From Arthrobacter sp. MYb213 (lineage in GTDB: Bacteria > Actinomycetota > Actinomycetes > Actinomycetales > Micrococcaceae): a stretch of DNA of 64,000 nucleotides. The position numbers and the translations under genes were made by a program. A model generated the notes under the pieces. It saw only the letters and a list, made by a program, of their open reading frames with translations. It was not told where the DNA came from and made no database searches. This document shows, piece by piece, positions 45,762-55,008 of this stretch (position 1 is its first letter; every line of letters begins with the position of its first letter). The DNA is taken from positions 218,226 through 282,225 of the forward strand of contig NZ_PCQA01000006.1 in the NCBI RefSeq assembly GCF_002979915.1. Reading direction: 5' to 3'.

Positions 45762-47177
45762 ATGAGCATGGCTGAGATTGCGCGCACTTCCCTTGCTAAT
45801 GAACCCCTGGCACTTGGTGCCCTCGACGGACGCTACCGCAGTGCGGTGGCACCGTTGGTTGACTACCTTTCCGAAGCGGCACTGAACCGCGATCGTGTCC
45901 ACGTGGAAGTCGAATGGCTGATCCACCTGGCCGAAAACTCCGTACTTCCAGGTACCTCCCCGTTTACCGACCAGCAGCAGGCCGCCCTGCGCAAGATCGT
46001 CACCGACTTCGACGCTGACTCGGTGAAGGAACTTGCCGAGATCGAAGCCGTCACCGTGCACGATGTGAAGGCCGTCGAGTACTACATCGCGAACCGTCTG
46101 GATGCGATCGGCATCGGCCAGCTTAAGCCGATGGTTCACTTCGGTTGCACCAGTGAAGACATCAACAACCTGTCCTACGCGCTGGGCGTGCAGGGTGGCG
46201 TGACCCAGGTGTGGCTGCCGGCAGCACGCGCGTTGGTTACCCAACTGACGGCGATGGCCGAGGAGTCCCGCGAAGTGCCGATGCTCTCGCGCACCCACGG
46301 ACAGCCAGCCACCCCCACCACCTTGGGCAAGGAGCTCGCGGTTCTCGCTTGGCGCCTGACCCGCCAGCTGGACCGCATCGAAAAGACCGAATACTTAGGC
46401 AAAATCAACGGTGCCACCGGTACCTACGCGGCACACTACGCCTCGGTGCCAGGTGCCGATTGGCAGCAGGTATCCAAGTCCTTCGTCGAGCACCTTGGTC
46501 TGACCTGGAACCCGCTGACCACCCAGATCGAATCCCACGACTGGCAGGCCGAAGTTTACGCGGATATTGCTCGTTTCAACCGAATCTTGCACAACCTGTG
46601 CACCGACGTGTGGAGCTACATTTCCATCGGCTACTTCGCGCAGATCCCGGTGGAAGGTGCGACCGGCTCCTCCACCATGCCGCACAAGGTCAACCCGATC
46701 CGCTTCGAGAACGCCGAGGCGAACCTGGAGATTTCCAACGGTCTGCTCGACACCCTGGGTGCGACCCTGGTGACCAGCCGCTGGCAGCGCGACCTGACCG
46801 ACTCCTCCTCGCAGCGCAACATCGGTACGGCCATCGGCCACTCGGTGCTTGCCATTTCCAACGTGGCCAAGGGCCTGGATCGTTTGGATGTTGCCGAGGC
46901 AGTGCTCGCGGACGATCTGGACCACAACTGGGAGGTGCTCGCCGAGGCCATTCAGATGGTCATGCGCGCCGAGGCCATCGCCGGCGTCGAAGGCATGGAC
47001 AACCCGTACGAACGCCTGAAGGATCTGACCCGTGGACACCGCGTGGATGCGGTGCGCCTGAAGGAATTTGTGGGCGAGCTGGGGCTGTCGGCGGCCGCCG
47101 AGGCGCGACTGCAGCAGCTGACTCCGGGTAGCTACACCGGTATCGCTTCGCAGTTGGTTGACCACCTGAAGAAGTAG
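45762..47177 (+). CDS. purB: Adenylosuccinate lyase
   Basis: A fumarase-superfamily lyase of ~470 residues that makes AMP and AICAR in purine synthesis. The signature GSSTMPHKVNPIRFENAEANLE-type loop, SRTHGQPATPTTLGKE and FGCTSEDINNLSYAL identify PurB of the E. coli-like group. ATG at 45768 is an alternative start. It is monocistronic with its own terminator. Confidence 0.95.
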   Translation: MSMAEIARTSLANEPLALGALDGRYRSAVAPLVDYLSEAALNRDRVHVEVEWLIHLAENSVLPGTSPFTDQQQAALRKIVTDFDADSVKELAEIEAVTVHDVKAVEYYIANRLDAIGIGQLKPMVHFGCTSEDINNLSYALGVQGGVTQVWLPAARALVTQLTAMAEESREVPMLSRTHGQPATPTTLGKELAVLAWRLTRQLDRIEKTEYLGKINGATGTYAAHYASVPGADWQQVSKSFVEHLGLTWNPLTTQIESHDWQAEVYADIARFNRILHNLCTDVWSYISIGYFAQIPVEGATGSSTMPHKVNPIRFENAEANLEISNGLLDTLGATLVTSRWQRDLTDSSSQRNIGTAIGHSVLAISNVAKGLDRLDVAEAVLADDLDHNWEVLAEAIQMVMRAEAIAGVEGMDNPYERLKDLTRGHRVDAVRLKEFVGELGLSAAAEARLQQLTPGSYTGIASQLVDHLKK

Positions 47178-47186
47178 GTTTAACCG

Positions 47187-47225
47187 ACTATCGCCCCGGA
47201 CAATGGCCCGGGGCGATAGTTATTT
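47187..47225 (+). terminator. Rho-independent terminator of purB
   Basis: ACTATCGCCCCGG and CCGGGGCGATAGT form a 13-bp perfect stem with an 8-base loop, followed by TATTT. Confidence 0.88.
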
Positions 47226-47231
47226 AAGCGC

Positions 47232-48005
47232 TTAGAACTCGAAGTCGTTCAAGGGTGAGTCGCCGCCGAAGTTTCCTCCGGCGCCGCCAAGGAAGTCACC
47301 AAAGGTTCCGCCTGCTTGGTCAGCGAACCCCTCGCCGGCCGCCGAGAATTGCTCTCCGGCTCCCGCTACGGTCTCCCCGAGGCCATCTGCCATCGAACCG
47401 AATTCTTCGCCGATTCCGGCGAAGCCATCGAGCAGCGGGCCGGCGATGGCGGTGCCGATGAACGCGCCTGCCACACCACCGAGCAGACCGATGCCCAGTC
47501 CCCCGGCAGCCCCGGCGGCCATTGAACCCATCGATTTTCGACCCGCGCTGCCCTGGCCGGAACCACCCTGGCCCAAAATCCGCTCCATGAAGCCGGGCTG
47601 GGAAACCTCCGCGCGAGTAGCCGCGCGCGCCAAATCCTGGGGATCTTGCGTGGTCGGACGCTCGGTGGCCGGCAATTGCGCGGATAATTCGCCATGCAAC
47701 AGCTCGCACTGCTGGGGAGTTAGCCGGGCAAAAGCCTCGGTGTGAGCGCGTTCCATATCCTGCGGCGGAGCGGTGCGCAGCATGTAGCGGTACTTCTCCA
47801 CCGCCGCCTGGTCCGCGCGCGAGGCCGAGGTGCGGCGGACATCGGAAGTGTGAGGCTGCGGCTGCCGGTAGCCCTGATTGTTTTGGTTGTACTGGTTATT
47901 TTGGTTGTTTTGGCCGCCTTGCGAGGTGCGCTGGTTCAGTTGCTCACGCACGTACTCACCGGCAAGCTGCTTGCCCTTGCGCAGTAATTTGTCGAACAGT
48001 GCCAC
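47232..48005 (-). CDS. Hypothetical Gly/Gln/Asn-rich protein
   Basis: 257 residues: a basic start, an Asn/Gln-rich low-complexity stretch (about 26-52), a conserved-looking helical block (RYMLRTAPPQDMERAHTEAFARLTPQQ), and a Gly/Ala-rich hydrophobic segment (AAGAAGGLGIGLLGGVAGAFIG) that may span the membrane, ending in a Gly-rich acidic tail. GTG start with AGGAGG. Similar actinobacterial proteins exist, but no function can be assigned. Confidence 0.7.
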   Translation of the reverse strand: MALFDKLLRKGKQLAGEYVREQLNQRTSQGGQNNQNNQYNQNNQGYRQPQPHTSDVRRTSASRADQAAVEKYRYMLRTAPPQDMERAHTEAFARLTPQQCELLHGELSAQLPATERPTTQDPQDLARAATRAEVSQPGFMERILGQGGSGQGSAGRKSMGSMAAGAAGGLGIGLLGGVAGAFIGTAIAGPLLDGFAGIGEEFGSMADGLGETVAGAGEQFSAAGEGFADQAGGTFGDFLGGAGGNFGGDSPLNDFEF

Positions 48006-48066
48006 GAAGCGGCCTCCTAGTGATCGGGCGACGGCGCAATAGCTACCGTCTTGCCTTGCTTAACTC

Positions 48067-49557
48067 CTAGCCTGCCCGCGAAGTTCCCGCCGTATCGTGA
48101 GACAACTCTCGCTCGCCGCGTTGTGGGCTGAACACCCCCGGCCCGTGACGCCAACGGTAATACCCCAGGCAGGCCAGCGTGAACGGAATACCGAACCAGA
48201 GCGCGGGGCGCTGCACCGGGTCGAACCCAACGCCGATCAGGGAGATCGTGAGCAAGATGAGCGCAATAATGGGGAGGACCGGGAACCACGGCGCCCGGTA
48301 CGGCAAGCTGGTGGTATTTCCATAAACCCGGACATGGTGGCGCCGGAAGGAAAGATGCGAGGCGCAGATGACGATCCAGACCGCCACCACCGCGAACCCT
48401 GAAATGGACACGAGAGCCAGAAACAGCGAGCCGGGCGCGATGACGCTGGAGAGTAACGAGGCCAAGCCACCGAGTATTGACAGGCTCAGCGCCAGCATCG
48501 GCACCGCCCGGCGGTTGGTTTTGGACAAGATCTTCGGCGCCTGACCGGCGAGCCCCATGGAATGCAGCATCCGCGAGCACGAATAGAGCCCCGAGTTTCC
48601 GGCCGAAAGCAGGGCGGTGATGATCACGAAGTTCATAATGTCCGCTCCGGCAGGCAGCCCGGCGGCATCAAACACGGTGACAAACGGGCTCTCATCGGTC
48701 CCCGCCTCGGAAAAGGGTACGATCGCCGCAATCACCACGATCGCCCCGATGAAGAACACCGCCAGGCGCACCACCGCGGTACGGATCGCCCGCGGAATGC
48801 TGCGCTGTGGATCTTTAGCCTCCCCGGCGGCCACCCCGATCAATTCCGTGCCGCTAAATGCGTAGAACACCGCCAGGATGGTGACCAGCACACCGCTGAA
48901 TCCCATCGGAAATAACCCCTGATCGGTGTGGAAATTCGCGAAGCCGAGGGGTCCTGCGTCGCTTACCGGGTTAAGCCCGATCAGCGTTGCGGCGCCGACC
49001 ACGATCACCACCAGCACCGCCGCCACCTTGATCAGCGAAAACCAGAATTCGGTTTCGGCAAAAACGCGGGAGGAGATCGCGTTGAGCGTGAACAGCAACG
49101 TGGCGAAGGCCAGGGACCACACCCACACGGGCACCTCGGGGAACCAGCGCTGCATCAAAATGCCCGATGCGGTGAATTCGCTGGCCAGCGCCACCGCCCA
49201 GCACATCCAGTACAGCCAGGCCGTCGCAAAACCCCAGGCTGGGCCCAGATCGCGGGTGGCGTGAGCGTGAAATCCGCCGGCCACCGGATGACGTGCCGAA
49301 AGCTCCCCGAGCCCACTCATCACCATGTAGGCGACCAGCGCGCCGACGGTGTAGGCCAGCACCGCGCCCAACGGTCCGGCCTGCGCAATGGTGTACCCGG
49401 AGGAGACGAACAGCCCCGAACCGATCACCCCACCCAGCGCGATCATGACCAGGTGGCGCGAGGTCATGGATCGGCGCAGCCCGCTCGCCTCCGGCTGGTG
49501 CTGCGGCGGGTGCTGCGGCGGGGTCTTTTCCGCGTGGCCTTGGCTCAGCTGACTCAT
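48067..49557 (-). CDS. mmuP: Amino acid permease, probable S-methylmethionine transporter
   Basis: A 496-residue APC-family permease with 12 helices; MIALGGVIGSGLFVSSG, GTELIGVAAGEAKDPQRSIPRA and NSGLYSCSRMLHSMGLAG are typical of the GabP/MmuP group. It is divergent from a homocysteine S-methyltransferase gene, the partner of MmuP in E. coli, which is the basis for the substrate call. Another amino acid remains possible. Confidence 0.8.
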   Translation of the reverse strand: MSQLSQGHAEKTPPQHPPQHQPEASGLRRSMTSRHLVMIALGGVIGSGLFVSSGYTIAQAGPLGAVLAYTVGALVAYMVMSGLGELSARHPVAGGFHAHATRDLGPAWGFATAWLYWMCWAVALASEFTASGILMQRWFPEVPVWVWSLAFATLLFTLNAISSRVFAETEFWFSLIKVAAVLVVIVVGAATLIGLNPVSDAGPLGFANFHTDQGLFPMGFSGVLVTILAVFYAFSGTELIGVAAGEAKDPQRSIPRAIRTAVVRLAVFFIGAIVVIAAIVPFSEAGTDESPFVTVFDAAGLPAGADIMNFVIITALLSAGNSGLYSCSRMLHSMGLAGQAPKILSKTNRRAVPMLALSLSILGGLASLLSSVIAPGSLFLALVSISGFAVVAVWIVICASHLSFRRHHVRVYGNTTSLPYRAPWFPVLPIIALILLTISLIGVGFDPVQRPALWFGIPFTLACLGYYRWRHGPGVFSPQRGERELSHDTAGTSRAG

Positions 49558-49695
49558 CGGGCTCCTGGGACGTAGTGAAAAGGTGAATGCGCTTCAGAAT
49601 ATCGATCCGGGCCCTGCTGCCCGTCGGTGTTTGTCATGTTCGTTCATACGGCGTTATAGTCGGTCATCGAACCGTTAGCGCGGTACCCTCGGAGC

Positions 49696-50685
49696 GTGAA
49701 TATTCCACCTCAGCCCAGCAATTTCAGCGACGCGCTCAACGCTACAAGCGGTGCCCCGCTGATCCTCGACGGTGGCCTCGGGACTCATCTGGCGGACCGC
49801 GGAAACGACGTGACCGGCGAGCTCTGGTCCGCGCAGATCCTCAAACAGGCCCCTGCCGAGGTACGTGCCGCCCATGAGGACTTCTTCGCCGCCGGCGCGC
49901 AACTGGCCACGAGTTGCTCCTACCAGGTCAGTTTTGCGGGTCTATCCCGGGTTAATGGCGACGCCGATGCGGCGGAAACCTCGGCCGAGGTCAAAAACCT
50001 GTTGTTAGCCAGCGTGCGTCTGGCGCGCGAAGCGGCGCAGTTAGCTGCCGGTTCGACTACCGGCTCAACTGCCCGCTGGGTCGCCGCATCGGTGGGACCC
50101 TATGGTGCCGGCCCGGGAGCTGGAACCGAATACGACGGCGCCTATGGGCTGAGCACCGCACAATTGACCCAGTGGCACCGCGACCGGTTTGAAATTCTTG
50201 CCGAGTCCGGAGCGGACGCGATCATCTGTGAAACCGTGCCGAGCCTATCCGAGGTGCATGCGCTGAGCGCTTTGGCGGCGCAAGCTCAGATTCCGGTACT
50301 GCTCAGCCTCACCGTGCGCGCCAGCACCGAGGACGCAGCGGTGGTGTTGGGTGACGGCAGTGACTTGCGTCAGGTGGCCCGGATCGTGCAGGATTCCGGT
50401 GTTTTTGCGGGCCTCGGGGTCAACTGCTGCCCCGTTCCGCTCGCGGTTTCTGCGCTGAAATTGTTCGCCCAGGAAACGGATCTGCCACTGTTGGCTTACC
50501 CCAACAGCGCTGAGATTTGGGATCGTGAGGCGCGCCGCTGGGTTCCGGGAACCGCACACAGCGACCTACCCGGCGCGGTACCCGAACTGATCGACGCCGG
50601 CGCCAAGCTGATCGGCGGGTGTTGCAGGGTCGGGCCGGAGCAGATATCACGGGTCAAGCACGAGGTTCAACGTCGCGGGTACTAA
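49696..50685 (+). CDS. mmuM: Homocysteine S-methyltransferase
   Basis: 329 residues; zinc-binding cysteines are in LGVNCCPVP and IGGCCRVGPEQI, and the N-terminal ILDGGLGTHLADRG and SCSYQVSFAGLSR are diagnostic. It moves a methyl group from S-methylmethionine (or SAM) to homocysteine, giving methionine. The GTG start follows CTCGGAGC. No B12 or folate domain is present. Confidence 0.9.
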   Translation: MNIPPQPSNFSDALNATSGAPLILDGGLGTHLADRGNDVTGELWSAQILKQAPAEVRAAHEDFFAAGAQLATSCSYQVSFAGLSRVNGDADAAETSAEVKNLLLASVRLAREAAQLAAGSTTGSTARWVAASVGPYGAGPGAGTEYDGAYGLSTAQLTQWHRDRFEILAESGADAIICETVPSLSEVHALSALAAQAQIPVLLSLTVRASTEDAAVVLGDGSDLRQVARIVQDSGVFAGLGVNCCPVPLAVSALKLFAQETDLPLLAYPNSAEIWDREARRWVPGTAHSDLPGAVPELIDAGAKLIGGCCRVGPEQISRVKHEVQRRGY

Positions 50686-51030
50686 CTTGGGGCCGGTTGT
50701 GTAGCCTCGCTTCCCACGGTTGGGACTGTCAACTTTGTTTGGCGGTTAACGCAGCTCTAAATGGCGATTTGTGGGGCATCCCCGAGAGAAATGCCCCACA
50801 GAACACCGTGAGGTCGGAACTAGCTTATTTGCTGAGACCGCTAAGCGGTAGATACGTGTCAGAAGTCGTGATCGTGCCACATCATCATCACCGCCGAGCG
50901 TGAAGCTAAGCTATCCGGCACGATGAACTGACGCAGAATTTTCCGAATGAAAATTGGTAACGGTGTCAGGGAGATAGTTGGGACCGGCTATCTTAGAAGC
51001 GATAGCCGGTCCCGTTCAATTCATTTGCAT
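50686..51030. other. Intergenic region with hairpin
   Basis: No gene seen over 345 bases. A 13-bp perfect hairpin (GGGACCGGCTATC / GATAGCCGGTCCC, 50980-51013, loop 8) lies just after the end of the CorC-like operon and probably terminates it, although the T-tract is weak. Confidence 0.6.
50980..51013 (-). terminator. Hairpin terminator of the CBS/CorC operon
   Basis: 13-bp perfect stem with 8-base loop, 18 bases beyond the last stop. No clear T-run on either side. Confidence 0.65.
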
Positions 51031-52065
51031 TTATCCCGCGTCGTGACGGATCTGTCCGACCAGTTCTTCGAGCATATCTTCCAGGGTGACCAGGCCGGTG
51101 ACAGCGCCAGTTGTTGAGTCGCGGACCAATGCAAGGTGGGCGCCACTACGCTGCATCGATTGCAATGCAGGACGAACACTTTGCTCCGGAGCGAATTCCG
51201 GCAGCTCTCGTATCACCGACTCTTCCAGAGGCAATAAACGAGCGGTACCGTCTCGGCCCAACACATCCTTAATATGCACATAACCAACAGGAGTCCCTGT
51301 GGTATCTGTTAGTGGGAAGCGAGAGAAACCCTGGGCTGACGCTTCTTCCACCTGTGCGACCGTCGCGTGAACCGGCAAGGTCTTCACCACAGCGAAGTCA
51401 ATCGCCACGGATCCGATAGTTCGCGCATCAAAGCTCAACGCACCCAGCAACAGACGTTCATCTTGCCGGTCCAACAATCCGCCCTCGCGCGATTCAGCAA
51501 CCATATTTGCCACTTCGTCGCGCGTAAAAGTACTAGCAACCTCGTTCTTAGGAGTTACACCCATCGCACGGAGAACCAGATTGCCCATGGCATTCATCGA
51601 CCAGAGCACCGGGCGAAGTACCTTAACCAGAACCACCATGCTTGGTCCAAGAATCAGCGCCATACGTTCAGGTCCGGCCAAAGCCATATTCTTCGGAACC
51701 ATTTCCGCAAGAACCACATGAAGATACGTCACAAGGGCTAAAGCGATGGCATAAGAGAGCGGATCAATCCACGACACCGGAATGCCCATCGATTCGAAAG
51801 GGTCCGCAACGGCATACTTCACCAACGGTTTAGTGACGTAGCCCAAGGCAAGCGAACATACCGTAATGCCTAGCTGCGCACCGGCCATAACCAATGAAAC
51901 GTTCTCAATAGCCCACAAGGTCATCTTTGCACTTCGACTGCCATGCTCAGCTTTTGGCTCGATAATGCTCCTGCGCGCTGAGATCAAAGCGAACTCTGCT
52001 CCGACAAAGTAGAAGTTCGCTACCAAGAGCAAAATGGTGACAATAATTCCTGTCAGGTCGCTCAT
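51031..52065 (-). CDS. CNNM/HlyC-CorC family membrane protein (second copy)
   Basis: 344 residues: a DUF21 transmembrane domain (about 1-185; NFYFVGAEFALISARRS, GAQLGITVCSLALGYVTKPL) followed by a CBS pair (LPVHATVAQVEEASAQGFSRFPL ... AVTGLVTLEDMLEELVGQI). It lacks the C-terminal CorC/HlyC domain of its upstream partner. Relatives are linked to Mg or other divalent cation efflux. ATG overlaps the upstream stop by 4 bases. Confidence 0.88.
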   Translation of the reverse strand: MSDLTGIIVTILLLVANFYFVGAEFALISARRSIIEPKAEHGSRSAKMTLWAIENVSLVMAGAQLGITVCSLALGYVTKPLVKYAVADPFESMGIPVSWIDPLSYAIALALVTYLHVVLAEMVPKNMALAGPERMALILGPSMVVLVKVLRPVLWSMNAMGNLVLRAMGVTPKNEVASTFTRDEVANMVAESREGGLLDRQDERLLLGALSFDARTIGSVAIDFAVVKTLPVHATVAQVEEASAQGFSRFPLTDTTGTPVGYVHIKDVLGRDGTARLLPLEESVIRELPEFAPEQSVRPALQSMQRSGAHLALVRDSTTGAVTGLVTLEDMLEELVGQIRHDAG

Positions 52066-53408
52066 CGGGAGCCCTCCTCATCAGATAGCTCAACGGCGGT
52101 AACGTCCAGCGTGGCGATTCGTGGCCCATCAACGGCATAAACCAGCAAAGTCAACTCATTGTCTGGCCTTCCTGGCAGGCCGGGAACTGTGAGAGTTACT
52201 AAGTCCCCGATCTCACCGAGTCTGCCGAGGTGTACTGTGACCAAGCCTGCGAGAGTTTCATAGTCCGAGTCATCAGGAATTTCGCACCCGATGATTTCGT
52301 TAGCTTCATAGGGGTGCAGGGAAGCATCTAGTCGCCATGAGTTGCCAGAGAGAATTTCGACGGTCTTCTCCTCTGGATCGTGTTCGTCCCTCACTTCGCC
52401 CACGATCTCCTCAACCAGATCTTCGAGCGTCAACAAACCCGCGACGTCACCGGTCTCATCGATGAGTATCGCCATCTGGGAGCCTTGTTGGCGTAGCTGG
52501 TCCATGAGCTCATCGAGTTCAATGGTGTCGGGAACCAAAATAGCTGGATCAGCATAGTCGCCTACGGGAGTGAGCTCTCGCTCGGTATAAGCGATACCAA
52601 GGAGCGTACGAATATGCACCAGGCCGTGAACTTCATGCCCCTCCTTACTGGTCATCGGGAATCTGGAATGACCCGAATCAGCAGCCATCGCCAGCACCTG
52701 GTCGACCGTGTGAGTAGGGCTCACCGTGACCATTCGAGTCCTCGGCGTCATGACGTCATGCGCTCGCCGATTTCCGAAAGCAACCGTGCGCCGGAGCATC
52801 TCTGCCGTTTCCGAAGGAAGTACTCCCTCTCGTGCTGAGTGGCCGACAAGAGCGACGAGTTCTTCAGCAGAACGCGTCGAGGCAAGCTCTTCTTTCGGTT
52901 CGATACCGAAGCGCCGAACGATCCAGTTGGCGTTACCGTTAAAAAAGGAAAGCAAGGGTTTCGTCACCGTGCTAAATCCACGCTGGAATCCCACAACAGC
53001 TTTGGCAGTAGCGAAAGGTTTGGCAATCGCCAGGTTCTTAGGGACCAATTCACCGAAAACCATGGTCAAAATAGTTGCCAGAACCAAAGCTAGACCGATC
53101 GATACTGAACGGGCTAGCGCTTCGGAGAGACCAGCCGATTCAAGGGGTCCTTCCAGCAGGGCTGCGATAGCAGGCTCGGCGAGGAAACCGATGCCAAGAT
53201 TAGTCAGGGTGATTCCGAGCTGGGCTCCGGAGAGCTGGGTCGACAACGTGCTCATACCTTTAAGCACTCCGACCGCGCGTCGGTCGCCCTGGTCTGCTGC
53301 GTTTTTCACCTCATTGCGGTTCACCGTGATGAGAGCGAACTCTGCAGCTACGAAAAGTCCACAAGCGAGAATGAGGACAATAGCAAGAAGCAGTGATATC
53401 CATTCCAT
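52062..53408 (-). CDS. CNNM/HlyC-CorC family membrane protein (first copy)
   Basis: 448 residues: DUF21 transmembrane domain (to ~190; FVAAEFALITVNRNE, GAQLGITLTNLGIGFLAEPA), CBS pair (AMAADSGHSRFPMTSKEG, LTLEDLVEEIVGEVRDEHD) and a C-terminal CorC_HlyC domain. Paired CNNM-type proteins are often co-transcribed and may form a heteromeric transporter. The SD GGGGGTG could be masked by an upstream CCCCCTG. Confidence 0.9.
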   Translation of the reverse strand: MEWISLLLAIVLILACGLFVAAEFALITVNRNEVKNAADQGDRRAVGVLKGMSTLSTQLSGAQLGITLTNLGIGFLAEPAIAALLEGPLESAGLSEALARSVSIGLALVLATILTMVFGELVPKNLAIAKPFATAKAVVGFQRGFSTVTKPLLSFFNGNANWIVRRFGIEPKEELASTRSAEELVALVGHSAREGVLPSETAEMLRRTVAFGNRRAHDVMTPRTRMVTVSPTHTVDQVLAMAADSGHSRFPMTSKEGHEVHGLVHIRTLLGIAYTERELTPVGDYADPAILVPDTIELDELMDQLRQQGSQMAILIDETGDVAGLLTLEDLVEEIVGEVRDEHDPEEKTVEILSGNSWRLDASLHPYEANEIIGCEIPDDSDYETLAGLVTVHLGRLGEIGDLVTLTVPGLPGRPDNELTLLVYAVDGPRIATLDVTAVELSDEEGSR

Positions 53409-53412
53409 TATT

Positions 53413-53466
53413 TACACCCCCTGCCGAATTGCATTCCTGAGGTTTGCATACCTAACAGGGGGTTTG
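53413..53466 (-). promoter_or_regulatory. Possible RBS-masking leader of the CNNM operon
   Basis: On the minus strand CCCCCTG lies upstream of CAGGGGG, the latter being the SD of the first CNNM gene; pairing would hide it. An inner AGGT...ACCT dyad is also present. No known riboswitch consensus was recognised. Confidence 0.35.
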
Positions 53467-54201
53467 GACTGTGATAGTGACTGTCGCTAGTAGCGTTCAT
53501 CATTCCTTTCCGCTCGGAGTATCTTCCTCGGAGCAAACTACTGCCACTAATTATCCAGTAGATTTTGCGCTTTTCTTCAAATTTGCATTTAGTTTGCTGA
53601 ACCCCCTCCAAATTCACAGAGATTTCATAAGTAAGCGTTACGAGATCCGGGAGATCCGCGAAATCAAAGTAGAACCTATCGGTGCAATCTCCCATACCGA
53701 ACAAATAGTCAGGTTCGTTACTCACCAGCATGCAAGCAACTAGAAACCTGTGCCTAGAAGTGGATTTCTAGCTCTAACATTTTGCAACCAATGGGTTGGA
53801 AATCGATCTGCATCCACCACGCATCTCGATACTCTTGGCGCCACGACGAGCCCGATGGATCAAGACAAACATATTGAGCTGAACATCATCGACGAGTCTG
53901 AGCGTCCCAATGCCACTGCTTTAGAAGTTCTGCGCGATAGGAACGACCGGAACAATATCGCTCTGGTACTGATTTGAATGGCCATGATCGACAAGCAGTT
54001 CGGCCGTTACCCTCTGCTCCCTAGCTGTGTTGTGTTCGCCCGTGAATACCACCCGATTGCCAAGGATGAACTGGTTTTTCCTTGCAACGAAAGTGGCGCA
54101 GTCTCCGTCAGGCTCTGGTTATGAAAGACTTCACGGGTGCCCAAGTTATCGGAATCAGTCGAGCCGCCATTACGAGCTGCGCAGAAAACCGTCAACTGAA
54201 G
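53467..54201. other. Gene-poor, AT-rich region with possible gene remnants
   Basis: Several short plus-strand frames occur (53750-53977; 53978-54124; 54121-54240), none with good SD or family motif. The piece KDFTGAQVIGISRAAITS resembles a helix-turn-helix fragment. The region looks like decayed DNA rather than functional genes. Confidence 0.35.
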
Positions 54202-55008
54202 CTAACAGTCACAGCTCACGGTGGATCCCACGCGTTGTAGCAACTGCGCGGCCACGCTGAGCGCGATCATCGCCGGGTCCTTGCCAGGCATCTCGCGCAG
54301 TCCGATCGGGCAGCTAATTTGTTGGATCTGTGCCTGATCGTGCCCGCTGGCGGCAAGGTTCTTCTCGAAGCGCACCCACTTGGCGCGCGAGCCGATCAGC
54401 CCGATGGAGCCAAGCCCCCGATGCGCCAGCGCCGCATCGCACAGGTGAAAATCCTCGGCATGATCGTGCGTCATGATCACCACGTGCGCGCCGTCGGGTA
54501 ACTGCGCGATGACCTGTTCGCCGATCACCGCCAGCTGCGCGTGCACCCGGGCCACGGCGGGTTCAAGCACATGCAGTTCGGCCAGGAATTCGGGGCGCGA
54601 ATCGCTCAGGTACAGCTCCAGATCGTGCCGCGACAGGATGCGCGCAAGTTCCAACCCGACGTGCCCGATCCCGAAGATCGCGATGACCGCCGGCACCGGC
54701 ATGGGTTCGAGCAACACGCTGATTTCTCCCCCGCAGCACTGGCGCCCATAGTGCCCGTTCGCCTTATCGCTCAGCTGCAGGCTCAGGCTTTGCGGTTCGC
54801 GCTGAAGTTGCGCGAGCATTTCTTGCGCGCGGTTGATGACCACCATCTCCAGGTTGCCGCCGCCGATGGTCCCGAAGGATTCGTGCGCGGCGATCACCAT
54901 CTTCGTTCCGACCTCCCGCGGGGCGTGCCCGCGCACGGTGGTAATGGTGGCAAGTACCGCGGCCCGGCGTTGCTCACGCAGCGCGGTGAGCGCACTGAGC
55001 CAGATCAT
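54202..55008 (-). CDS. xdhC: Xanthine dehydrogenase accessory protein XdhC
   Basis: 268 residues; N-terminal XdhC domain (VLATITTVRGHAPREVGTKMVI, GTIGGGNLE, QCCGGEISVLLEP) and a C-terminal Rossmann domain (IAIFGIGHVGLELARIL, THDHAEDFHLCDAAL). It binds and sulfurates the molybdenum cofactor before insertion into XdhB. It is last of three genes whose ends overlap by 4 bases. Confidence 0.93.
   Translation of the reverse strand: MIWLSALTALREQRRAAVLATITTVRGHAPREVGTKMVIAAHESFGTIGGGNLEMVVINRAQEMLAQLQREPQSLSLQLSDKANGHYGRQCCGGEISVLLEPMPVPAVIAIFGIGHVGLELARILSRHDLELYLSDSRPEFLAELHVLEPAVARVHAQLAVIGEQVIAQLPDGAHVVIMTHDHAEDFHLCDAALAHRGLGSIGLIGSRAKWVRFEKNLAASGHDQAQIQQISCPIGLREMPGKDPAMIALSVAAQLLQRVGSTVSCDC

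Noticed and set aside
46211..47131. 306-codon ORF overlapping purB
   Set aside because: Alternate frame of purB with Arg/Pro-rich low-complexity product.
53471..53743. 90-codon ORF upstream of the CNNM genes
   Set aside because: No SD, crosses the leader of the divergently oriented operon, and no protein-like pattern.
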